From Manduca sexta (taxonomy: Eukaryota > Arthropoda > Insecta > Lepidoptera > Sphingidae), in contig NC_051119.1 of NCBI RefSeq assembly GCF_014839805.1, positions 237,526-301,525 on the forward strand: a DNA stretch of 64,000 nt, written 5' to 3'. The notes below the pieces were generated by a model that saw only the letters and a program-made list of their open reading frames with translations, was not told the origin of the DNA and searched no databases. A program made the translations under genes and the position numbers. This document shows positions 35,693-45,900 of this stretch, piece after piece (the stretch's first letter is position 1; each line of letters begins with the position of its first letter).

Positions 35693-35729
35693 TATATATA
35701 TCCGGCCTCGAACAGGCCGGATATATATA
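35693..35729. repeat. Perfect hairpin at the JHEH-C' exon 4 border
   Basis: TATATATATCCGGCCT and its exact complement flank the 5-nt loop CGAAC. The last bases of the stem abut the exon 4 acceptor on the minus strand. It seems to derive from the AACAGGCCGG segment of repeat family 4. Confidence 0.85.
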
Positions 35730-36189
35730 AACTGATCCCTGATTGAGTCACCTGGCGAAGAATAACACTCGCCAGTCGACCCTGAGCGGACCTCACTCCA
35801 CTTACAATCAGGTACAATAGTCTATTTGGCGAGCCGGTATAAGAAGGCAGTGTTGTGTTATGAAGTACATTACAATCTATCTATTTATTTAGCATTATTA
35901 GACTTAGGGCTGTATTGATAGATACAACTCAGTTTCGCTCTCAATAACGATATCAGATGAGAGGCTGTCAAATGAACGTCGGCATCTTAAGATAGTATCT
36001 TACCATCTTATTCATAGACGTTTTTTATCTAAGGACGGAGTAAAGCTGTGATAACAAGTCTGTTTCTAAGTGCTGACGGCATGGCAGCCTTCTCAGTGCG
36101 TAGACATAGGGCCGTTGTGATTGGCTAATATTGTTGTATCTCAATATAAAAATGTCTATGAATAAGGGGGTTAATATTTATTTGCTGGT

Positions 36190-36410
36190 GGTAAGATTTA
36201 TTTTATATCCGTCCGGATAGCGACACCGTACACAAAGTGCTAAAACTCGCCATAGCGTAAGTGTGTCGCGTCCCGGGATCAGCCTGTGTATAGTTCGTTA
36301 CAACAGGCCGGCATAAATATGTCGACTGCCAGGGGTAATCATTTCTCGTCAGTCGACATTCTATTGGACACCACACTGTTTACCATTAGGTGCAGTAGGT
36401 CACTGCCAAG
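36190..36410 (+). repeat. Dispersed repeat, family 4
   Basis: Contains TCCGTCCGGATAGCGACACC and GTAATCATTTCTCGTCAGTC. Non-coding. Confidence 0.6.
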
Positions 36411-37089
36411 CCAACTAACTATACTAACATGAATATGTGACGGATTTGACTAATTTAACTGCTAAGTTTTGTTCACCTAACAGCGCTTACTCAGCTGAGT
36501 ACAAGCTCTTAAACAATATCTTAAGCTTTGTACATTAAATAGTTCAATACATAAAATGCCTACTAGAGATTGAACTCAAATGTCGCATTGATTTCTTAAT
36601 ATTATCCTTATATCTAATGTCTTAAGGTAAAGAGTGTAGGGCACTATTATTAGTGTATACTCCTCTCGATATATATTTATATTAAAAGAATAGCTAGATG
36701 TACAAAAAATCTCTTCTTCTTCAGCCTTTATATCTACCCAATGCTGAGTAGGCCTTTTGCAATAGCCCAGGTTCTGTCCAGGGCAGACCTCAATCAACTT
36801 CGTCCCGCCACGTATTCAACTAGTTGATACAAAAATATTTAAAATTAAAATACTAAAAACGTGACATACGAGTATTTATGCATTGGATTGCATATTGCAC
36901 AGTGACCATGAATAGACTGCAGCGGCACCTGAACTCACAGACGATATTTACAAATGTAAGTAATGTCTAGGCGAAGGGAAATTTCAATAATATATTAGTA
37001 ATGCTACGCTGAATGACACTTCCTATTGTAAGCACAATATGTACCTAGATAATAATATCAGCCCTGTATTATATACCTATTGTCACACT

Positions 37090-37345
37090 GTTGAGCACGG
37101 GCCTCCTCTACTACTGAGAGGGATTAGGCCATAGTCCACCACGCTGGCCTAATGCGAGTTGGTAGACTTCACACACCCTCGAAAATTCGAGAATTTCTCA
37201 GGTATGCAAGTTTCCTCACGATGTTTTCCTTCACCGTTAAAGCAAGCGATAATTGTGTGTGTGTGCCCTTGGGATTTGAACCTGCGAACATTCGTCTCCG
37301 CAGTCCATTCCACAACCAACTAGGCTATCGCTTTAACCTACCTAC
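37090..37345 (-). mobile_element. SINE family S2, long copy
   Basis: GCACGGGCCTCCTCTACTAC at the left through CGTCTCCGCAGTCCATTCCA at the right, in reverse to the copy at 24940. The right end carries the tRNA-like TTTGAACCTGCGAAC. Confidence 0.7.
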
Positions 37346-37379
37346 ATAATTGTGTTATATTTCTTTATGTTTTGTCTCT

Positions 37380-38395
37380 TTTTTATTGTACATGTTACAT
37401 TATAATTAATGTGTTAATAGTAAATGTTTCTTATGTTTAAATTAAACATTAAACCGCCTTCAAACATTACTAAAAATACTATACTGATCACCAATTTTAG
37501 AGTCGGTGCCTAATCAAAATTAAATATTGTTTTCGAACACTCGTTCATGTATTTATCTAGCTAGTCGCCATCTCAACAATTAGTGACTTGCATATTATAA
37601 TGTTAGATAATGTTAAATATTTTTTAGCTTTTAGTGGTTTTTGAAGGCGGTATGTTTTATTGTTAAAATATATTTATTTTTTGCGTTTTAAACGATTTCT
37701 AAAAAAGGAGGAGGTTCTCGATTTGATGAGTATTTTTAATGTTTGCTACCACAAAACTCAGTCATTTTTGAATTGATTTAGAATCTCCTTTTTGAATTGG
37801 AAAGAATATGTTCCCTGATTAGTCCAATAGAAATGTTTTTTTTAATAGATTCAGTGTTGTGGTTTTCAAATCGGAATAACTGTAATAAGTGTGTCGTCCA
37901 AGTAATCAAAATTGCGAGTTTTGCTTTCCCATCACTTTTAGTGGTGTTTTTGCGTTGAGTTTAGTTGAATCTACTTCTTACGAACATATTATATCCTTAG
38001 CATCACGCTGTTTACCCTTTTCAGGTGTAGACAAAGATGAAATATCTGAGTGTGATAGTCATAATGCGTGTATAACACAACAATGCCATCGAGCGAGTCT
38101 ATTGATTACTTATAATATGCCCTAAACTAATTATGAAAAGAGCAACACCAGAGCTTCTTGTCCTTTAGAAGACTTTGCCTTTATAGTCCGCTCCGTGACC
38201 ATAAAGGATGCAGTCTTCGAAACGTCGGGAGAAAATATTAATATAAACAACCGCGATTAAATTACTAAATAAATTTATTTCAACCACTAAAAAATAAAAA
38301 ATAATTTAACATAATATGTACTTATATACTGGTTATGGTTATGTTAATGTACTTCTGGTTTTTAGAGATTTTTGAAGGGGGTTGATTTTTTTATC
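37380..38395. other. Intergenic DNA, no host gene seen
   Basis: A 78-codon open frame at 37889-38125 has no family signal that I recognise. Near 38190-38275 lies the CCGTGACCA...TTCGAAACGTCGGGAG repeat that also occurs near 22680 and, in part, near 9755. Confidence 0.4.
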
Positions 38396-39113
38396 TAACT
38401 ATACTAATATGTAAAGCTAAAGAGTTTGTTTGTTTGAACACGCTAATCTCTGAAACTACTGACGCGATTTTGATTTTTTGACACTAACGGGAAGCTACAT
38501 TACTTCTAAATGCTACAGGCTATTTTTATCCTGGGAAAATGATTATCCTGAAAAAAACTTTTTCATCCGGGCAGAGCCGCATGCAAAAGCGATAAATACA
38601 GCAATTAATTATAGAAGGCTAGCGCTTTGCTCGCGGCTTCGCCTGCGTAAAAAAGGTTTCCGAGATAAAAGGTCTGCTATATATTTTTCCGGAAAAAAAA
38701 ATACTTATGTCATTCCCAGGGTCTCAAACTATCTTTATACCTTATTTCATAGAAAAACAAGTAGTAATTGTTAAGTGTATCGTGTTCAGACATATAGACA
38801 GATGCGGCAGACAGCTATGTTTTATAATAATATATGTTTTTACTTTTCATGCGGAACAATTCCGTCATACATGGTTGCTTCATAAGTTTAACCATTAACG
38901 CAGCGCACCCAAGCTCTCAAAAGGAATAATTGTTCCCAATTTTTGCAATATTATTCATGAATGCTTCGCTCCTATTAGTCATAGCGTAATGTTATATAGC
39001 CTTCCTCGATATTTTCCATTAAATACTAAAAGAATTTTTCAATTCGAACTAGTAGTGTCTGAGATGAGCGTGTTGAAATAAAAAACTCTTCAGCTGTATT
39101 TAATAGTATAGAT
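38396..39113. mobile_element. Two family-5 Helitrons in tail-to-tail orientation
   Basis: A short plus-strand copy (38396-about 38600, ending GGGCAGAGCCGCATGCAAAA) is followed within about 25 bp by a minus-strand copy (from CTAGCGCTTTGCTCGCGGCT to AGTATAGATA at 39113). The copies differ in length, so they pair only at the ends. Confidence 0.6.
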
Positions 39114-39574
39114 ATTAAATATAGATACTTCCTAATTGAAATTCGGAATTAATGCTATAAAAACATTGGACGTTTGCACAAAAAATAATGATTACATAAA
39201 TAAAAATAAATTCGCAGAGAGCAAAGTTAGTCGATTTTCAACTTATAAACTTAGACACTAAGCTACTAGTTTGTACGGAACCATCACTGCGAGACCAAAG
39301 CGCACACCGATGTTTCCTTTTCCTAGTAACAGGACTTTTAAGGATAGGATCACGAGCATAAGTTAATATTATTATAAAGCATTTAAAAGACATTTTTACA
39401 CCTGGTTATGGGGTGAAGGGACGTGCTAATATTCACTACTACACTAGTTGTTTTAGTATTCTTGCACTAGATGGCAGTATAGCGTTATAGCCACCTTATA
39501 TACCGATCAGACTTCAAGTAATGGCCATGGTAAATATACCGCAGACTATTGCTTGTTGTTACACACAAACACAA

Positions 39575-39803
39575 TGACACTTTATCCCAAAAGGGGTAGA
39601 CAGAATTGCAAACAGGGTCCTCACTTTTCGGCCGTATTCCGTCTCATTATATGATAGGTGGCGTGCCTATCGCCATACTGGGTACAAATTTCAGACTCCG
39701 CGTTCATAGTGAAACGAAAAATTCAAATATCACTTTACATGGTTTCAAACCCAAGACCTCAGAGCGGTGAGGTAAAGCACGTTCAATACAACTACGCCAC
39801 TGG
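39575..39803 (-). mobile_element. SINE S1, reverse copy
   Basis: Contains GGTGGCGTGCCTATCGCCAT, CAAATTTCAGACTCCGCG and the tRNA-like TTTCAAACCCAAGACCTCAG, ending in AACTACGCCACTGGGGC. Confidence 0.65.
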
Positions 39804-40208
39804 GGCATTTATATGATTAATTTGCTATAAATGCTTCTAGATGGCGGTGTAACGCATCAACTTTATATCGTTCTACCAAACGCAAGGAAATAAGTATTTT
39901 ACAAATTATAATCATTTTAAATTTCTATATTTTGTCCACAATATAACTCGGTAAGTATATTTTGGACAAAATAACAAGCAAGCACCTAGCCATGTAATAA
40001 AATATGGAAATAATTTGTTGCACTGACAACGTTAAATTTTAATTATAAGTAGGAATCGCGCCAACTAACCAAGGCTTTATTTTCCTAGTAATTTTAATTA
40101 TTTTCATTATGGAGCATGTTTATCGCGTTAATTTAATCACATATAAATAAATAATAATTCAAATCATACTTCGCTACTACATCGCGGCACAATGCATTAA
40201 CTTTTATA

Positions 40209-40934
40209 TCCTACTAATATTATAAATGCGAAAGTTTGTGAGGATGGATGTATGAATTTTTGTATGTATGTTTGTTCCTCTTTCACGAGATAACTACTGA
40301 ACAGATTTAGATGAAACTTTACAATAATATTAGTCATACGTCAGAATAGTAGATAGGCTACAATTTATGTGGCGGTACAAACAATGCATTCACTGCCATC
40401 TGATCAATATCGCCGGAACTGCAAGATGATCGATGCGTTGACACAACTGTAGTAATATCACACAGTAATCACGATAGATGGCGACAGACGATACTGGCTT
40501 GCGATAGTAGAATTTGCGCAGCATATTTACCACCTCCGAATAGGAACCGTCGGAGGGGCCGCGGCCGGTCACAAGCAACATCTGCCTGAATAGAAATCTT
40601 CCTCTTCCATAGAGGAACGCAAGCAGCTATTCTTCTACAGCGGCGTTCATCTATATACGCCGCTACAGTAGTGACAACCTTGGAATCACTAAATTTATAA
40701 GGATTTTGTATTGATTGATTTTGGTCATAATATAAAGATGATGTACCGTAGGATTGCTTTTCTTAAATAGTTCTAAATATAATTCCGCGACAGCACATAT
40801 CTCTACCCTTTTATGTGGAAGCCACTATGACCAGAATAGTGAGCTATAAATGTAATTAAATCGGAAACTTTTTTAGCGGGAATTTTATCCCGGAAAACTC
40901 CTTCACAGGACCGAAGCCGCGAGCACAAGTTAGT
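40209..40934 (+). mobile_element. Helitron-like repeat, family 6
   Basis: Begins TCCTACTAATATTATAAATG with CGAAAGTTTGTGAGGATGG and ends GACCGAAGCCGCGAGCACAAG plus TTAGT (one change from CTAGT). The middle (about 40400-40800) does not look like the rest and may be another insertion. Confidence 0.45.
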
Positions 40935-41049
40935 CGTACATAAAATTAATATTCATGCCTTGGCATGCACATAAGCAACTAATATTTGAACCCGAAGTTT
41001 TCGCGATACGATTCGTTTTTCAGTTGCTCGCTCTTAGATGGCGCTGCAA

Positions 41050-42129
41050 TATATGATGCTCAGTAATCGGAATAAAATTGATATTATTTTCTACTTGGTG
41101 TTTCTCGCAATATCGCTCGTGTGATACGCCATTCCCGCACAAAAATCCATAGAACACAACGATGCCAGTACCATCTAATTAAAAAAAACAATTAGAGACA
41201 TCATTATTCCCCATGAAAGCAAACTATAGGAAAAGTAACCTATATGTTACTACATTTTTTTTAGTAGTACAGACCCCTCAGTCAACACCGGGGGAACGAG
41301 CGAATGGGATACTACTTACCCCCCGGCTTAACGACTGCGAGGCCCTGGAGGAAGAGAAGAAGAGGAGAAATAGAGGGGAAAGAAGAGGGAAGGAAGGGGA
41401 AGTAATAGGATGGGCGGAGAGGAAAGGGAGGTGAACTGTTCTACGAGTCCCTGTCAGACCCCCCACGTGCACTTGCTACCATGGGGGTGTAGGCATCACA
41501 AATTGTGTGCCTAGGTCCGCGACATAATGTCCCCCCGTGCATGGGCGTGCATTCGGTGTGAAGACCGAGCGCACAAGAATTGCCTCGGGGGGGGGATGTT
41601 ACTACATTAGGGTTGCCAGATTTTTTCAGCCTATAAGGGACAAATACCTTAATGGGCAAAAAATACAGGATTTTAGTTTTTTACCCAGGGACAAATAAGA
41701 AACGTAATTATTTTGTGACATTCCAATTTTTTTTTTAAATAATTTTCCGAGAATCGAGTCAGCTTTAAAATATATTTATTCGTTTTAACACATTTGTAAC
41801 AATCAATACAATTATAATCGTAATTAAAAACTTTTTATTAAATTTATTAAAAACTGAGTCGTACTGATATGCATGCGACAATGCGAACGTTGCGTGCGTG
41901 AGTACTTGTCAATCGTAGATCGATCGATTTACGGGACGGAATCTGTCCTTCGGGACATTTTAAAATGTGCCTAAAATACGGGACGTCGAGCAAATGTGCA
42001 AATCTGGCACAAAAAAAATATGTTCTACCCCTGTGCCAATTTTCTTCAAAACGCATTCCGCTGTTTCTTCATTAACTTCTGACAGACATTTTCAAAAACT
42101 TTCGCCTTTATAATATTAGTAAGAAGTAA
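41050..42129. other. Intergenic repeats, no host gene
   Basis: Includes the GA-rich dispersed repeat at 41270-41600 (GACTGCGAGGCCCTGGAGG, then a long purine-rich run and a poly-G tract) and AT-rich DNA. Open frames across the purine-rich run are compositional. Confidence 0.45.
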
Positions 42130-45025
42130 ATGGCAATAGAGCAACGAGGTTGTCGACGTGGAGCCGAGGGATGCAAAGATCATCTCATGGTCAATAAAGC
42201 AATATTAGATGATGCACGTCAGATGCAAAAGAACCTGAGCATGGTATTGATAGATTATCAAAAAAGCCTTTGACAGTATCTCGCACGAATGGCTTCTCAA
42301 GATCCTTGATATATATCGATGCCCACTAATTATCAGAAAGTTTTTTGCAATTGACCATGCCCTCATGGAAAATCATTATGCTGGCCCGAGGCTCTCATGA
42401 ATCAATAATAACTGAACCGATTCGCATTAGACGCGGTATTTTTCCAAGGCGATTCTCTCTCACCGCTCTTGTTCTGTCTAGCAATTTATCCTTTACGGTA
42501 TATATGAAATAAATATAAACTCAAAGGGTACAAGCTTAAAGAAAGTTTCCGTATTAAACACTCTTTGTATATGGATTACTTAAAAGTGTTTGCCAACAAT
42601 AGGCACAATTTAAATATTTTACTTGATAGTGTAGAAGTGTTTATTAAAGATATGGAATGTGTTTTGGATTGGATAAGTATAATATTATTCATATTATCTC
42701 GGGTCGCATTAGCAGTACAGTCGGAGAAGGTCACGTACTTTTAAGTGGAGAAACTTTCAATCAACTAGCAGTAAATAATACATATAAGTATTTAGGGGTT
42801 CACGAATCAGGCAAGATAGATCATAATATAATTAGGGAACAAACTAATAAAGAATACTTCAAAAGAGTAAAAAAAATACTTAACAGTCATCTTAAATCAC
42901 GTAATATTGTAAAAGCCTTAAATATTTAAGCTATGCCGGTTTTGCTTTACTCATTCTGCGTCATAAATTAAAAAAAACAGGGATTTTAAAAAAAATTACA
43001 TAAAAACAAGAAAGTTACTTACAATTAGCAAAGCACATCATCAGAAAGCAGATATAGAAAGATTATACTTACCAATAACACAAGCGGGAAGAGGATTAAT
43101 AAATATAGAAAATATGTACAAAGCACCAATTGTCAAATATAAGCAATACATAATAGAAGAACAGAATCATAAAGAATAAATAAAGCAAAATATTCAATAA
43201 TAATAGAAGCAGAAATAAAACAGACAGAATTACAGCTAGATCATAATAAACATACAGATAAGGAAATCAAAGAAGTTATCATCAAAAAGCAAAATCGGCA
43301 ATGGCGTAACAAACCACTACACGGACAGTTTCCCAAGGAAGTACTTGACCAAGCCAATATAGATAAAGGCCAATCATTCAAATGGATAAAAAAGCAAGAA
43401 GTCACTCCCTCAATAGAATCCTCTATATTTGCCATACAAGATCAGGCAGTCACGACGCGGCAACACCAACGTGACATCCTCAAGTTACCAATAGATGGTA
43501 AATGTCGTCTATGTGCTACTAAAGACGAAACAACGCAGCATACCATCTCAGGTTGTGAAAAACTAGCAGGGAATTATTACATACTAGCTTCCGCTCGCAG
43601 CTTCGCCCGCGTGGATTTCGGACTTCAAAAATGGAGCCGGTCGCGAACGTTCGAGAATGTTCGTTTTACGAAGCTACTCGCTAGGTGATTCGCTAGCCTC
43701 TAGGTGCCAAGCAAGCCGCCTGCCTGTGCGTTCGCGACCTTATATATATACAAAAATAATCCTTATAGCATGATTCAGTATTCACGCATGATGGCTTATT
43801 ATTAGCGTATTTCATGGATAACTTTGGTGTTTCTATACCGATTTCTATGATTCTTTTTATGGAATATTTAATAATGTTAACTTTTTAATTAGGGATGACT
43901 GAGAGTGTTATAAACGTAAGAGTAGACAAATATAATGAGAAAGCTTCGAACTGCTAAGCTATCGGGAGTTACACGTGTTATTGTGAGTCAACCATAAAAG
44001 ATAGACATATGCTGTGATGAGATATTTTTTACATTTTTTTAAGGAGAACATTTCCGTCATACATGATTTCTGTGTAGCTTTAACCATTAAGGCTGCACAC
44101 GCGACGGAAGCTTAAAAAATGGAGTAACTTCTCCCGTTTTCCCAACATTTCCCTTCACTGCTCTGCTCCTATTCATTGTAGCGTGATGAAAAGTATAGTA
44201 TAACCAGCACAGGAGTATGATAAATAATTGTATCAAGTTTCATTAAAATCCGTCGAGTAGTTTTTGTTTCTATAACGGTTATACAGACAGACAGACAAAA
44301 ATTTTACAAATTGCATTTTTGGCATCAGTATCGATCCCTAATCACCCCCTGATAGTTATTTTGGAAATATATTTCATGTACAGAATTGACCTCTCTACAG
44401 ATTTATTATAAGTATAGATATAGACACAATAATCTTGTACAATACATCTATTGGCGTCTTGCTCGAAAACACAACCGAAAGTAGTAGAAAATGAAACAGC
44501 TAAAATAATGTGGTAAATTCCAATTCAGACAGGTGTCACTGTTATACATAACAGACCAGATTTTATATATCTAGATAAAGTTAACAATTTCACCTACCTC
44601 ATAGATGTCACGGTACCTTCTGATTACAATATAGGAGCAAAGGAAATAGAAAAACTTAATAAATACCACCCATTCAAAACCGAGATTAGGCATTTATGGA
44701 ACACGCAAACACAAGTCTTCCCTATAGTAATAGGTTCAACTAGTATGGTGACAATAAGTTTATCCAGATATATTAACACATTGAATTCCACCATGGATAT
44801 TAACATCCTCCAAAAAACAAGCAGCAATCCATACGTCTATTATATTGAGCAGAGTGTTAGGGGATACATTTTTCGTACACGGGGAACAACAGGGCGACTG
44901 AATTAGCTCTTTCCTGAAGGTGTCAGGGCGGGTGGTCAGTAAACCCGAGCAAAAAAGCTCGAATCGGAGAAAACTCTGAAAGTCGAAGTAAGAAGTAAGA
45001 TAAGATAGTAAGAGTAAGATATGTA
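42130..45025 (+). pseudogene. Degenerate R4/Dong-type LINE, interrupted by a Helitron
   Basis: Reverse-transcriptase protein patterns appear in shifting frames. Near 42130-42300: EQRGCRRGAEGCKDHLMVNK and IDYQK followed after a frame change by FDSISHEWLLKILDIY. At 42657-42929: FGLDKYNIIHI and NNTYKYLGVHESGKID. At 43200-43580: WRNKPLHGQFPKEV and a zinc-finger-like CRLCATKDETTQHTISGC. After the Helitron at 43583-44418 the frame resumes with the C-terminal region (QYIYWRLARKHN, RPDFIYLDK, NKYHPFKTEIRHLW, SLSRYINTLN). A short-repeat AAGTAAGATAAG 3' tail follows near 44990. This order (RT, then CX2CX7HX4C finger and an endonuclease-type domain) fits the R2/R4 clade. Many stops and frameshifts make it inactive, and the 5' part of the RT is missing. 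Confidence 0.75.
43583..44418 (-). mobile_element. Non-autonomous Helitron, family 1, inserted in the LINE
   Basis: Clean ends: ACTAGCTTCCGCTCGCAGC at the left (3' end on the minus strand) and AAGTATAGA at the right. Most of its body closely matches the copy at 11113-11924, except for a diverged stretch near 43640-43750 (GGTCGCGAACGTTCG region) and a shorter GACA array (about 4 units). LINE coding patterns stop on one side and continue on the other. Confidence 0.8.
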
Positions 45026-45341
45026 AAGATATAATTCCGAAATACTTAAACAGAATAATATTTTATTTTGATTGTTTGTTTTTACATAACTGCATGACGT
45101 CAAGAGCACGCTACTCGCCTGATATAAGCGACAAACCATCGAGGACGTAGAATTACAAAGCATTGCGAGGCACTTCACTGCGCTCAACACTTAGACATAA
45201 GATAATAGTATGTTAATTTCGTAATGTTAATCATTTTGAAAAAGAAATAAAAACATGCGCCGCCATATTGTTTTTTACCTAGCAAGTAGGACTTTACTCT
45301 GTAAATTATTTCTATTATCTTTAATTAGGATTGATGATACA

Positions 45342-45399
45342 AAACTAGCGCAAAGTAATGAAAGTAAACTTGATTACTTTTATTACTTTGCGCTAGTTT
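45342..45399. repeat. 26-bp-stem hairpin upstream of JHEH-D
   Basis: AAACTAGCGCAAAGTAATG... pairs with ...ATTACTTTGCGCTAGTTT over 26 bp with one mismatch and the 6-nt loop ACTTGA. It lies about 0.5 kb upstream of JHEH-D in AT-rich DNA. It could be a miniature inverted-repeat relic or a small hairpin RNA source. Confidence 0.8.
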
Positions 45400-45776
45400 C
45401 ATTGAGGTTTATATTTATTTTATTTCCGCGGTCAAACAAGTAAATACGAGCGATGTAGTGTTCTGGTTATAGATACTGAAGTCAGTGGATTAAGATTATA
45501 TTTTTTATTAGAAAACTAATTTTGCACGCTTCTCCTCTTCTGTAATATTTCATATAAGTAAAAGCATTATCAAACTTCGAATATAGATAATATTACAATA
45601 ATTTGAAAAATATAACTAAAAATGTCACAAGAAAGCAAAATTATCGATGTTTTTCCCGTGTATGAGCTTTCATATCGCCTATCAGGCGAGCATGCTACTC
45701 GTCTCGTCATATAAAATAATAAATATAATATATTCTTCTAGGTACAAACGAAATATTAAACCGCTAAACAATTTCA

Positions 45777-45870
45777 TGTTGACTTTTGCTTACTCTAAAA
45801 CAAATGAACACCTGTGCATACCGGAACAGATACGTATTTTATATTAATTTGTTATGGATATAAAAGGTGG
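45777..45870 (+). promoter_or_regulatory. TATA promoter of JHEH-D
   Basis: TATAAAAGG at 45859-45867 lies 42 nt before the MMHSW start. Upstream, GTTGACTTTTGCTTACTCTA and GAACACCTGTGCATACCGGA are nearly identical to the segment upstream of JHEH-E (62041-62112, minus strand), including the TATA box. A CACCTG E-box is among the shared words. Typical spacing puts the transcription start near 45889. Confidence 0.7.
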
Positions 45871-45900
45871 TGATGCATGCGAGGAGTCGCAGACTCTCTC

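Noticed and set aside
41213..41434. Charged Glu/Arg-rich protein
   Set aside because: Purine-rich dispersed repeat also seen at 34420-34690 (reverse) and 57825-58030.
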